The notes beneath the pieces were generated by a model. It was not told the origin of the DNA and did no database searches. It saw nothing but the letters and a program-made list of their open reading frames with translations. Below are positions 18,719 to 28,808 of a stretch of 51,627 nt of DNA, piece by piece; position 1 is the stretch's first letter; every line of letters starts with the position of its first letter. Source of the DNA: Endotrypanum monterogeii (lineage: Eukaryota > Euglenozoa > Kinetoplastea > Trypanosomatida > Trypanosomatidae); NCBI GenBank assembly GCA_000333855.2, contig CM007330.1, positions 65,239 to 116,865 of the forward strand, read 5' to 3'. Made by a program: the position numbers and the translations under genes.

Positions 18719-21010
18719 TTACCGCTGCAAGGGGTTCGGGTTGCTTTCATCACTCGTAACGTCTACGGTGCTAATGAATTTGGGTTCACTCGTCGCCGCC
18801 GGCGCTACGACGGTGGCGAGGCGCCGCCGCTTCGAGGTCAAAATGACAATCGCCACCACCAGAATCGCCGCCACCACGGCACACGCAACGGCGATGCCGA
18901 CGATGCACCCGGTGCCGCAGCTGCGTGTCTTTCTTTGGGCCACCAATTGCAGGTATTCCAGTAGATCGTCCCAGACTGTTTGGTCAAGACAGCTTCCAAT
19001 GATGAAGTTGTAATGCATGCCTTCCGGGACGAAGAAGGTGATGTTGTAGTTCACGATAGGCAATCCGGTGACAGGGATCTCGGTGATGTTGGTGATGCCA
19101 ACGCGTGGCACGCAGCCCTCAACAAGGTCACTGTCTTCACCATTGCCTGAGTTACTTGCGGGGCTATCCTGCGCACATCTCCTCAACTGTCTCATGACGA
19201 TGTCATAAATTACCCACCGCGCCTCCTGCCGCTGCTCTCCCGTGAGGCCGCTGAGGGGGTATGTTTCTCCGAGAAAAAATTGAGTATATATGTGATCTGG
19301 CTGGTATTCTCGACGCACAGCAGTCAACAGTGTCTCGCGGAAGTCAACTGACGCGAGCAGTAAGGAGGTCGTGTCGTTCTCCACGAATGCGCTGCCGACG
19401 CCGCCCCAAATTTTGCCGAAGGGACTCGGCATCAGCAGCTTCACCAGCGTCAAGTTGGGCTGCCCGTTCACTGTATACTGGTACGCATTCGAGGTGTAGA
19501 TGTACGGGTACTGCAGGACAGTGCGGGCACTCGTGGCGATGGCGTTCTCGATTCTCCTGATGGCACTTCTACTGCACATTGGGAGAACGTTCCAGTCACC
19601 AAAGACAAAGTGGTTCGTGCGGTTGTAATACCCCGATAATGTATGCAGCGACCTCGCGAAGTTTGTTTCCGTGATGGCTGCGAGGGCCGCATCCGATAAA
19701 AACCGGTTCGAGAGATCCACAGGAAATGTGGTGTCCCAAGTTGAGTCTTCCAAGGTGACCGCGGGGGCATTAATCGCCAGATTCGGGAACGCGATGTTGG
19801 ACTGAAGCATAAGCTCGAGGTCCATGCCAGCGAGCATGAGGGGCATGATCGAGGTGTTGTCGACGAAATTCGCTGGGAACGGGGTGCGGCCGATCGTCTT
19901 GGGGGTGGTGGTGTTCGCCACATACACAGATCGCACAGTATTTATTGTGCTGATTGTCAGGTATACCGAGTCGCGATTGAGGGGGTAGATACGCGTGATG
20001 CCACAGAAGGCGGGGGCCGTGAGGGAGTCCACGTTATCGAAGACTGGACGGCACGTCGTAGTCCCTGTACCTTCCGTGCCAGTGATGAGTGTGGCCGTGA
20101 TCGATGTACCTGTGGCGGTGATGCTGTAGATGGCTCTACTCGAGGCTGCCACCAAATCCCGGACTCCTCCCGTCACGGCGTCACTGAAGCGCGCACGTTT
20201 AACGTCAACAAATACAACATTGGTCGCTGTCATACTAATGAAGGCGCCGGTGGGACTGAACCAGAACACTGCCGAGCTTGCCGCGATGAAGATGCCTTGG
20301 GCCGTCACCACCAAGCCTTTGGGATTCGACGTCGTCACGGGCAAGTTGGTGTAGTCGGCGCTTCCCGTGAGACTGACTACCGCACACTGCGATCCCGTCA
20401 CCACACCACCGGCGGCAATGGTGCATCGGTACACAGCATTATTCGAGGTCAATATGTAAAGGTTGCCGTTGTAGATGCTGACGTCGAAGAGATTATCGGC
20501 AGTCCCGATTGGCGTCTCGAACACAATGTCGTTCGTCACCCAATAGAGTGAGGAGTCGCGCTGCACATAGTAGACGGTGGTGGTGGTGGTAGGACCGGAA
20601 CTGGGGGGTAGCGTCGCACAGCCGAACACACCCTTCAGCCGGACGGATTGTATAGCCCCGTTGTTCACCCCTGCGGTGCCCTGGCCGAACCAAAAGCCCA
20701 GATCGGTGCTAAAGCGATTGAAGGTTGACACATACGAGGTGCCACCAATGAGAAAAGTTGATCCGGAGGCGTCTCGGATGTTGATGTTGTCGCATATAGC
20801 GAAGGGGTTCATAATGCGGCTTGTGCCCATCGGGCCTTCCGTATCATGTCCAGCTTGTACCGCACCAGCCACCGTCATGCTTGCGTGATCGAACGCATGT
20901 GCTGTAGTGGCGAAAACGGAAAAGATGGAAATGAATAGACAAAGCAGAACCGCCGCCGCAACAGACACTCGAGGGACGTAATGCTGCATTTTGGACATAT
21001 TTGTTTGCAT
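18719..21010 (-). CDS. NHL-like type I membrane protein, 763 residues
   Basis: Function not recognised. The N-terminus has a signal peptide (VSVAAAVLLCLFISIFSVFATTAHA, ending about residue 39). It is followed by a large extracellular part opening with MTVAGAVQAGHDTEGPMGTSRI, the pattern of an NHL-type beta-propeller repeat, and further repeats with alternating beta strands. Many Asn-X-Ser/Thr sites are present (for example NRTN, NDTT, NITE, NYNITF). A membrane span lies at about 702-724 (CIVGIAVACAVVAAILVVAIVIL), then KRRR and a 39-residue cytoplasmic tail. A surface or flagellar-pocket location is inferred. It is paired with a related gene at 23496-25193. The first ATG of the frame is used; a later in-frame ATG (MSKMQ) would also keep the signal peptide. 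Confidence 0.85.
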   Translation of the reverse strand: MQTNMSKMQHYVPRVSVAAAVLLCLFISIFSVFATTAHAFDHASMTVAGAVQAGHDTEGPMGTSRIMNPFAICDNINIRDASGSTFLIGGTSYVSTFNRFSTDLGFWFGQGTAGVNNGAIQSVRLKGVFGCATLPPSSGPTTTTTVYYVQRDSSLYWVTNDIVFETPIGTADNLFDVSIYNGNLYILTSNNAVYRCTIAAGGVVTGSQCAVVSLTGSADYTNLPVTTSNPKGLVVTAQGIFIAASSAVFWFSPTGAFISMTATNVVFVDVKRARFSDAVTGGVRDLVAASSRAIYSITATGTSITATLITGTEGTGTTTCRPVFDNVDSLTAPAFCGITRIYPLNRDSVYLTISTINTVRSVYVANTTTPKTIGRTPFPANFVDNTSIMPLMLAGMDLELMLQSNIAFPNLAINAPAVTLEDSTWDTTFPVDLSNRFLSDAALAAITETNFARSLHTLSGYYNRTNHFVFGDWNVLPMCSRSAIRRIENAIATSARTVLQYPYIYTSNAYQYTVNGQPNLTLVKLLMPSPFGKIWGGVGSAFVENDTTSLLLASVDFRETLLTAVRREYQPDHIYTQFFLGETYPLSGLTGEQRQEARWVIYDIVMRQLRRCAQDSPASNSGNGEDSDLVEGCVPRVGITNITEIPVTGLPIVNYNITFFVPEGMHYNFIIGSCLDQTVWDDLLEYLQLVAQRKTRSCGTGCIVGIAVACAVVAAILVVAIVILTSKRRRLATVVAPAATSEPKFISTVDVTSDESNPNPLQR

Positions 21011-21117
21011 AGGTACGTCTCCCGCTCTTTCTTCCTTTGTGTGTGTGTGTGCGTGTGTAGTCGAAAATCAAAACAACAGCAAAGGAGAAGATACGCAAAA
21101 TAAAATCTATAGTACGC

Positions 21118-21184
21118 CTGGAACAGTCAGAGGGCAAAAGAAAAAAAAAATAAGAAAAGGTGGAAAAACAAGGGAGGGGGGAAA
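21118..21184 (-). promoter_or_regulatory. Putative trans-splice acceptor for the 763-residue protein
   Basis: The minus strand has about 60 bases of C and T runs followed by ACTGTTCCAG, with AG at 21118-21119 as the first AG after the tract. The leader would be 107 bases. Confidence 0.55.
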
Positions 21185-22128
21185 AACCAGCCAACAGCCT
21201 GCGAGATGCACCAGAACGTTTTTTTCCCCTTACACACAAATAAAGCCAGCAGTAGAAGAATAAGACACACACACAAAATAGTTGGGAGGAGAGGGAGGAG
21301 AGGGAGGAGTACTTCCCCACCTGGAATAGTGAGCGGATGTTCTAAATAGAAAGCAAGAAGTATATTCTTTCTTCACCTTGCTCAACACTTTATCCCGTCC
21401 TGCGAGGGTGTGGAGTTGCGTGTCGGGTAGGTCGGTTTTTGATACGAAGACCGAGGAGGGGGGGGGAGGGGGAGAAGGAACAGGGCTGGGAGGAGAGGGG
21501 AGGGGTGGGAGGGATGAGCACATGTACTTGTGCTAGTTGGAAGGGTGGCGCATGCAAGCATGTAGGGTTGGTGGATAGGATGCGTGTGGGGTTGATGTGG
21601 GAGAGGACATACCGCGGAGCAACATATATATATATATATACATATTCCTTCTGCGAAGAGGATCCACGACGAGGGGCAAAAAACAACAACACATGAGTGT
21701 CCTTTGTTTGCGAGACGTTGATAGACGAAGTCTTTGTGTTCTTCTCGTGGTGCGTTGCTATCCTGCACAATGGGAGTGAGGTCAAAGCCACATTCAGTGC
21801 TACCAAGAACACTGCCACCTATGTCCTCGCCCTTTTTCTCTCTTTGATTATTATTTTGAGTGCACCTGAGATTTTTTTTTCCGTTTGCCGAGTCCCATCT
21901 TGCGGTGCCTGCTTCCTCCCCTCTTCTGTTTGTGCTCTCATTGCTGCTGGCATATGGCAGGCGATGGGATGGGGTGAGTGACGGAAGATGGAGCGAAGGT
22001 GTGTGTACCCTCCCTGAGTCATCACCTAGTGTGTTTCCCTTGTACCCACTGCTTTGATACTTCTCCGCTACCGCAGGGCAGACACACTCACACAGACATG
22101 GTGTGGTGGAAGGGAGAAGAGGGGTAAC

Positions 22129-22258
22129 GGGGGGGGGGGGGGAGGAGGATGGGAGGAGGCCACAAAAAAGATACAAGGGAAGAGAGATCAGTCTTTCCCC
22201 CCCCCTCACGCACAACTTAAGAAACTCACTGGCAAACAACACTAGCTGTACGGCCAAG
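22129..22258. repeat. Duplicate flank of the second gap, left copy
   Basis: Poly-G, then AGGAGGATGGGAGGAGGCCA and about 100 further bases that recur after the N gap. It differs in homopolymer lengths and over the final 20 bases. Confidence 0.8.
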
Positions 22259-22268
22259 NNNNNNNNNN
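22259..22268. other. Assembly gap (10 N)
   Basis: Ten N between two copies of the same roughly 130-base sequence, right before a run of 43 G. This is the same arrangement as at the first gap. Confidence 0.95.
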
Positions 22269-22312
<44 letters not shown>

Positions 22313-22416
22313 GGGAGGATGGGAGGAGGCCACAAAAAAGATACAAGGGAAGAGAGATCAGTCTTTCCTCCCCCCCCCCCTCAGCACAACTTAAAGAAAA
22401 CTCACTGGCAAACAAA
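22269..22416. repeat. Poly-G(43) and duplicate flank of the second gap, right copy
   Basis: Starts with 43 consecutive G (22269-22311), then repeats the left flank through ACTCACTGGCAAACAA. The exceptional G run and small indels suggest low-accuracy contig-end sequence. Confidence 0.8.
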
Positions 22417-23410
22417 CAAAAAAAACCGCAACTAAAGACACGTACAGATCCTTCCGTCCACCAGGGACGTGAGGGAATGGGTGGTGGTGGTGGTGGTGGG
22501 GGAATAGCCGCAGTGAGAGACACTATCGAACATATCCACCCCCATCACAGTGTAGCGGGGAGAACAATAACCGCCGACATCGATATATATATATATATAT
22601 ATATACACTCGCACACGCTTCTGATCGAGTGTTTATCAGTGTGAGAGAAGGGAAATACACCCCAACAATACCCGAGAAGATAAGAAAAAAGGGAGTGGGG
22701 TGGGGGAGTAGGTGAACTCAAGACGCAGCACCGGGGCGTGTCAAAACAGCAATACACACACACACACACTAAACATCGACCAAAAATATTCCCCGTGAAA
22801 AAAGGGGGGGACCTTCCATAACACATAAACCAAGACTTCCCTCCCCCTTTCTTCCTCATTGTTGCCTTTTTTTTTTTGTTTGGTGTGTGTGTGTGTGTGT
22901 GTGTATTTTAAACTCTAACTCTCTCTTCCTTTTTGTTTTTTTAGACTTGTTCGCACGGCGTCTTCTCACATACTGCACTTCTCATCCCCCCTTCCCCCCT
23001 GCTTCACTCATCTATACGTGTGCACAGGAGGAGGTTGAGAGTAGAGACGAGTGAGAACGAGCCGCATGGGATGCGCGTCGACAATAATAGAAGAGAAAAA
23101 TAAATATCTAGGGCGTCCGCTCATTTCCCGACCCTCCCTCGCCCCCCTCTCCCCACACACCACACAGGCAAGTGTGCTTCTTCACATCTCTCCCCAATCA
23201 TTATGTTTCGTTTCGTAGACTCGTTTTTTCCTTTCCCGGTATTCTAAATAATAATAATAATAATAATAAAAAAGGATGGCGCTCTCTACGTGCACCTCCA
23301 GGTCGTGTTCAAATGGGAGGCGGGGTGGGTGTACTTGGTCCTCCACTTCTTTGCACTCCAGCATCCACTCAGAACTGAAACAAACAAAAAAAATAGGGAG
23401 AGGGCTTGCA

Positions 23411-23446
<36 letters not shown>

Positions 23447-23495
23447 TGGTGGGGGGGGGGGAGGGGTGGAAAGAAGAAGAGGAGGACTGCTTTCC
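22417..23495. other. Spacer between the two NHL-like genes, right of the gap
   Basis: No gene is seen. It holds a TA tract (22583-22605), TG tracts (22883-22904 and 23412-23445) and an AAT repeat near 23247-23268. The frames here encode only Pro, Tyr-Ile or Cys-Val simple repeats. Confidence 0.5.
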
Positions 23496-25193
23496 TCAAA
23501 TGATGGGTACCATCACAAATGCCCTGAATATGTTCATCGGGCTAGCGATCATTAGTACCACGAGCACCACGCCAGCCGCCCCTATCACTGCCGCGGACAC
23601 AATCGCACCTTTGCAGACATCGTCACAATTCGATTCAGTTTCGCCTGCCATGCACTGGGGGGCGGTAATTGTCTGACAGGAAGTTCTGCAGTCAAAAAAG
23701 CAGAAAGGACCAAGCTCCCAGCCACTATTCTTCAGTATATCAAGAAAAATGCGTGTTCGAGACCATGTAGAGCCTGCAAAGCGATTTTGTGCCTCGTCTG
23801 TGCTCATGCTTGTCGGCCCCCAGAAGGGCAAAATCAGAATTGTTCCGTCGTCACTGTAGGGGGTGGTTATGTTCGTGCACCACGTAGAAATATCCACGTT
23901 GCCATTCACCAGCGTGGTGGCATCAATGCCCGAAGGCGCAAGAAACACGTTGAAGAAGTCAGTGGTGCCATACGCCTCTGCAGCATCCAAGCGCATTTGG
24001 TGGAACACCTCTGTCATGAGGCACCTGTCTAGGAGGGGAAAGGCATTTGAGGGGAAGGCTGCGATGCCTTCAAATCGGTTCAACGTGGGTGGGTTGCTGC
24101 TCTCCTCCGGAGTGATGGGGGTCTTGGAGGCAATCAGGAATTGGTTGTCTGTGAGGATGAACCAGCTGTCGGCGGAACGCTCAAAGAAGAGTTGCACATC
24201 ACCGCCCATGACGGTAGGGTTCAACGTCATGACCACCTGCGGTGCGAGCGTCTGTGAGGCCTCTCGCGATGCAGTGGCGTCAAGACTGAGGATTTTATTG
24301 CCGTCGCCGCTCACGTAAAGTAGTCTCGTGCCATCGCTGCTCGTTGAGAGAATTCGGCCGAAGTCTGTTTCGCGAGGGTTGCCGACAGGCCACGACTCCG
24401 AGTCGGGCGGCTTGTAGTACCAGCAGCGGATTTGCATGCCCGAGTCCACCACAAACAGACGGTTTAGTTGAGGGAAGACGGTGATCGCGCCTGGAGTAAA
24501 GGCCAGTTCGCCGGGGGGGAGCACCGTGCCTACAGGTGCGGTCATGTCGGCAATGTACAGCACCTGCTGATGACCGGCATTGGAGATGAAGATGGAGTTG
24601 CTGTTTGCAGATAAAAGGGCAAGCGAGAAGGGGTTCCTCAAGACGTTGGTGCTCAATAATGTCGTCGTCTGCCCCGTGGTGGCGTCGATGAGGCGAAAGA
24701 GACTGTTCGCGGTATCGGCCATATAGTAGCTGCCGCTGGTGTACACGAGGGGGTTGGCGTTTCGGTTGCCGCTGGGGAGGCCACCGAAGAGGGCCTCCGT
24801 CGCCAGTCCATCCTGTGAGCCCTTTCTCTCGAGGCTGCCGGCGATTGTGGAGATACGACCATCCCTGGAGATCCTGCGAATGGCAGACCCGCTGCCACCC
24901 ATGTCTGAGAAGACGACACTACCATCCACCAAGGCACCGCCGTAGCCGACCATGCCATATTTGCCCACCCCACTGGGCCCATCTACCGAGTTGACGCCCT
25001 CTACGGCGTTCTCAAAAATGGTGTAGTAGTAGTTTGTATCTTCGACGACAATGTCGTCTTGCGCGGCAGCAGGGGACGAGAGTGAGGAGGCAATACCCAA
25101 AACAACGGCGGTGGCGAAGAGCAGTGAAACGGACGGTTGCCGTGCTTGCAGCAACGATGGCCGTCGCGTCGTGAGAGCCTTGCGCTGTGTCAT
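23496..25193 (-). CDS. NHL-like membrane protein, 565 residues
   Basis: Function not recognised. A hydrophobic N-terminal stretch (SLLFATAVVLGIASSLSSPAAA, about residues 24-45) is a signal peptide or anchor. The body begins with repeats of NHL type: FSDMGGSGSAIRRISRDGRISTIAG, then YMADTANSLFRLID, IFISNAGHQQVLYIAD and LFVVDSGMQIRCW, each close to the usual strand-turn-strand spacing of a beta-propeller blade. A membrane-proximal Cys cluster (CFFDCRTSCQTITAPQC, later CDDVC) precedes a C-terminal hydrophobic span (GAIVSAAVIGAAGVVLVVLMIA) with hardly any tail. It shares architecture with the 763-residue neighbour, probably as an old diverged duplicate. A surface location is inferred. Confidence 0.85.
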   Translation of the reverse strand: MTQRKALTTRRPSLLQARQPSVSLLFATAVVLGIASSLSSPAAAQDDIVVEDTNYYYTIFENAVEGVNSVDGPSGVGKYGMVGYGGALVDGSVVFSDMGGSGSAIRRISRDGRISTIAGSLERKGSQDGLATEALFGGLPSGNRNANPLVYTSGSYYMADTANSLFRLIDATTGQTTTLLSTNVLRNPFSLALLSANSNSIFISNAGHQQVLYIADMTAPVGTVLPPGELAFTPGAITVFPQLNRLFVVDSGMQIRCWYYKPPDSESWPVGNPRETDFGRILSTSSDGTRLLYVSGDGNKILSLDATASREASQTLAPQVVMTLNPTVMGGDVQLFFERSADSWFILTDNQFLIASKTPITPEESSNPPTLNRFEGIAAFPSNAFPLLDRCLMTEVFHQMRLDAAEAYGTTDFFNVFLAPSGIDATTLVNGNVDISTWCTNITTPYSDDGTILILPFWGPTSMSTDEAQNRFAGSTWSRTRIFLDILKNSGWELGPFCFFDCRTSCQTITAPQCMAGETESNCDDVCKGAIVSAAVIGAAGVVLVVLMIASPMNIFRAFVMVPII

Positions 25194-26863
25194 TCCCTCC
25201 AGCCGGGGAGAGGTTTTTGTGGTGGTGGTGGGTGGGGGGTGGGGGGAAGCGAGGGAGGGGGGTTAAGTGCTGATGGCACCAGAGCTCACAGGCTTCGTCT
25301 ATAATCTTTGTTTTTTTCTTTTCCTCTAAAAAAATAAATAAACATACAAATAAAAAAAAAAATAATATATATATATATATATATAACGCCGCAACGACAA
25401 GAAATAAAGCCAGAGAAGGGATCGAGAGTAGCTGTAAAAGAAATACTTCTCACCTTTCCACTTGCACGCCCGCGCACCCAGACAGACACGAGCACGCCAC
25501 CTCACGAAAGCAAAAACAAAACAACAACAAAAAAACAGATGGTGGGAGAGAGGCAGGGGCGGGCGAAGGACGCCTCGGTGCTCGGGTGTGTTTGAGTTGA
25601 GTAGACCCACGGTGGTGAGAGGCAGGGGAAGCCAGCGAGAGGAAAGCACGGGGGGAGGGGTGGCGAGGGGATAGAAGTGTGTGTGTGTGTGTGTGTGTGT
25701 AATAGGGAATACTAAGCACTGTGGTGTGGTGATGGGGCTGGAATGTAGAAGCTAAACAAAGGGGAGGGGGGGGGGAATATGGGGTGGTGATGTAAGTACC
25801 AGCCGGATAATACGCCGGGTGGAAGCAACGAAAGGGGAGAAGTCACGTGTATGCGCTCTCCTCCTTCCTTTCTCGCACACACTCTCGAGTTTATATGGAG
25901 GCGGGAGAGTGTGTGTGCGTATGTGTCGAGAGGAGGCAGAAGCTGATATACACTCAGCAGATCATACAGTGGAAAGAAAAATGTGTGTATGGGGGAGGAT
26001 ATAAATATATAAATATACATATAAAAAAATAGAGGTAAGAATATGATAGCATTGAACAAATGGGGAGAGAGGGAAGGAGGGAGGGGGCGCGAGGCAGGGA
26101 GTTCCGTCGGGCGCCTCCACCGGGGTGGGGAAGGTGTATGGGACTGTCCCACCTCCCCTACTTTCTTTTCTTTTAATTTTTTGCTCTCTCTCTATGGTGT
26201 TCGTTTTTTTTTTTTTGCTCTTGTCCAGTCGTTGTGTGTGAGCAAGGCCTGTACATGAATGTAGATGACACACACACACACATGCACACCCACCCACAGA
26301 AACAATACCAAGGAACCAATAATTAAAAATGTATAGCAGCAGACCCCCCCCCCAAAAAAAAACCAACACACACACAGGGGGTAGGGAAGCCGTTGACCCG
26401 AGGTTTCGTGCTTCAGCACTCTCTCTCTCCCTGTATATAAAAATAGATCAACTTGGGATAGCAACAAGGATTATTTTTACATCTAGAGAATGGAGCGAGG
26501 GGTTGCGTGAGTGTCTATATTTGATACATCCTCGTGTAGTCGCACCGGTAATAGGCGTGTGCCGTGGTTAAGAGAGAGGGGAAGTCGAGTGCACCACGTG
26601 TGCACGCTGGTAGGGTGATAACGTAAGTAGCTAAGGGGGGGGGGAGGGGAGGGGATGATGATGATAATGATAATGATGAGGGTATTGCTGGGAATGACAT
26701 ATCGAATGATTCTGCAAAGAAGACAACGCAAACTTGGCAGGAAAGAGGGGGAAAAACGAGAGAGGTGAAGAAACATCTACTGGAGGTCGTTAGGGTGGCG
26801 TCAAGGACACATACTTAAAATACGGGGGGGGTTGCAGACAGGCGTGCGTGCACTACCACCACC

Positions 26864-26899
<36 letters not shown>

Positions 26900-27220
26900 C
26901 GTGCGTGTTTCTCTCGTGTGTCATGAACAGATCCCTTCGGTTTTTTTTTTTTATGAGTAGTTGTTGGTGGCTGTCGTTCTTAGAGTGTTCGTTTATAGCT
27001 GACAACACGTTCATTCTCAGGACGAGGCATACACAGACCCCTCCCCGCCTCACCGAAGCGTAACAAGAACAGATTCTTGTCCGTTGGATACGCACACCCA
27101 CCCACCCACCACAGTAGAGCACCCACTGCACGAATAGGCACCTTTGTGAGGTCTGCATATCATACCAACAGGGTGCAGTCGCAGCGACACGCGTCGTTTC
27201 TTCCACCTTCTGTGCACGCA
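25194..27220. other. Intergenic spacer, 2.0 kb
   Basis: No gene is seen. A C-rich minus-strand tract (25205-25262) with a candidate AG at 25197-25198 precedes the 565-residue gene, implying a leader of only about 3 bases if used. Microsatellites include TA (25364-25385), GT (25677-25700) and TA followed by TG (26864-26899). Confidence 0.5.
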
Positions 27221-27940
27221 TCATGGCTTTACCGCACGGCTCACGAGCTGTCCATGCTTATCGAGATGGGCGAAGGGGCACGTCGCGCCTCTGTGGCATC
27301 CCTCCGATGTTCGATAAAAATGACAAATTCCCCCGCTGACTGCGCTTCCAGTGGTACTACTACTGCTGCTATTGTTATGCGAGTGGTAGACGGTGTTGTC
27401 TACGTGCTGGGCGTTTCGGCGAAGCTGTGCTATGCGATAGTCATTCAGTTTCTCAGCCAGGTTTGGGTCATCAGGGGATGGCAGCGGCGGGGCTCCAAGG
27501 GCTGAGGGCACTGAGGACGAAGCTGCGGCGGACAAAGAACCAGACACCAGTGCGGTGCCACTGCCTCCCCCACTACTGTTTTCGTTGTTGTTGCCTATCA
27601 AGACAGTGCCGTGTGACCTCTTGTTCTCGAAGGTGGTGAGCTGCTGTACATCTGCCTCCTCCTTGTCCACACCGTAGTAGCCATCGCACACCTTGTAGAA
27701 GTCCATGAGCGCTTGATGTGCAATGAAGGGAGACGGGCGGAGAGAGTGGTCGTTGGGCGGCACTGCCTCGAAGAGGGATTCGGAGGAGAGGGCCGTGTAC
27801 GGCTTCGGCTCGGCAGCGCGCACGAGGCACAGCATCGCAGGGGCGGCGCACTCAATGATGTAGTTCACGCGACCGAATTTGCGACGACGCGCCGCCGTGG
27901 CTGGTGCTTCTGCCGGCTCCTTGTATGCCACCGTAGACAT
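27221..27940 (-). CDS. CCCH zinc-finger protein
   Basis: A 239-residue protein with one C-terminal CCCH finger, CHFYRTSEGCHRGATCPFAH (Cys-X8-Cys-X5-Cys-X3-His, about residues 206-225), the type that binds single-stranded RNA. CCCH proteins are common post-transcriptional regulators in trypanosomatids. The N-terminal half (RRKFGRVNYIIECAAPAMLCLV through DFYKVCDGYYGVDKEEAD) looks folded but is not recognised. The centre is Ser/Gly/Asn-rich. The frame is open 99 bases further (to 28039), but that extension reads as Pro/Ser runs because it is the polypyrimidine tract, and the first AG after the tract lies directly before the ATG at 27940. I therefore use that ATG. Confidence 0.8.
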   Translation of the reverse strand: MSTVAYKEPAEAPATAARRRKFGRVNYIIECAAPAMLCLVRAAEPKPYTALSSESLFEAVPPNDHSLRPSPFIAHQALMDFYKVCDGYYGVDKEEADVQQLTTFENKRSHGTVLIGNNNENSSGGGSGTALVSGSLSAAASSSVPSALGAPPLPSPDDPNLAEKLNDYRIAQLRRNAQHVDNTVYHSHNNSSSSSTTGSAVSGGICHFYRTSEGCHRGATCPFAHLDKHGQLVSRAVKP

Positions 27941-27941
27941 G

Positions 27942-28030
27942 CTTGTGGCCGAAAAGAGACGTGGTGAAGGGGAGGGCAGAGGGGTGGGGGACGGGGGCGG
28001 GGGAAGGCGAAGACAGAACAACCCTTTCCC
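27942..28030 (-). promoter_or_regulatory. Putative trans-splice acceptor for the CCCH gene
   Basis: About 60 bases of C/T-rich minus-strand sequence, then CGGCCACAAG with AG at 27942-27943. The leader would be a single base before the ATG, unusually short. Confidence 0.45.
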
Positions 28031-28808
28031 TTTCAACACAAACCCGACAGCGGTGAATACAGGAGGGGGAGGAAGACAAACAATAACAACAACAAGAAAA
28101 AAAAATAGTGTGTTTGTGTGTGTTGGCGTAGGTGGGTGGACAATCCAAAACGTGTATTTGTGTTTGCGGACGTGTTTATATGAAAGAAGACTTCGGAATG
28201 GCTACTTGGAGAAGCGGGAGGGATGAGAGGGGGTGGGTGGATGAGAACATCTTGGGTGATACACGGCACCTGCGAGCAGGGAAAGGCAGGGTCGACTAAC
28301 AAAACAAACAAACAAAAAAGTACACACAAGGGGCGGGAAGGGTGGGTTCAGCATCCCCCCTCCCCCCCATTGTTTTTTTTCCCCATCAACACCACCACAA
28401 GACACATCTCATAGCGCTTACCCTATAATGACGAGCCTTCTTTTGACTGTTCAGTTGCTTTCCTCATGTGCATGTGTGTGTCGCCCTACACATACATACA
28501 CGCACGCACGCACGCACTGAGACCCTGGACTCTCTCTTTCTTCAGTGGTATAGGGGGAGGGGGGGGGGATGAGATGTGCGCCACCCTTTTTTTTTCCCTC
28601 TCCCGATGATCACCTCCCCTCCCCTCCCCTCCCCTCCCCCCCCACTACCTCCGCAGCGAAGGGTGAAACCCGGCGAAGAAGACTGGAGTGCGAATTGGGG
28701 AAAAAAAAATACGTTTGTGAGACTCCAAGCGTCTCCTCTTCATCATGACGCGTTGAGGTGGGGCCGGGGTGGGGGGGCTGGGGATGTAAGGAGTGAGGGG
28801 TGCGGCCA
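28031..28808. other. Intergenic spacer
   Basis: No gene is seen. It has A/C-rich and G-rich plus-strand runs, a CGCA tetranucleotide repeat near 28500-28517 and a CCCCT repeat near 28613-28640. Confidence 0.45.

Larger units (their letters stand above)
21011..22258. other. Spacer upstream of the first NHL-like gene, to the N gap
   Basis: No gene is seen. It holds a TA tract (21624-21641) and many pyrimidine-rich minus-strand runs. The last 130 bases before the gap reappear after it. Confidence 0.5.

Noticed and set aside
21382..22335. 317-residue minus-strand frame beginning with a poly-Pro run
   Set aside because: It crosses the N gap and its start is translated poly-G. The rest is microsatellite and C-rich spacer.
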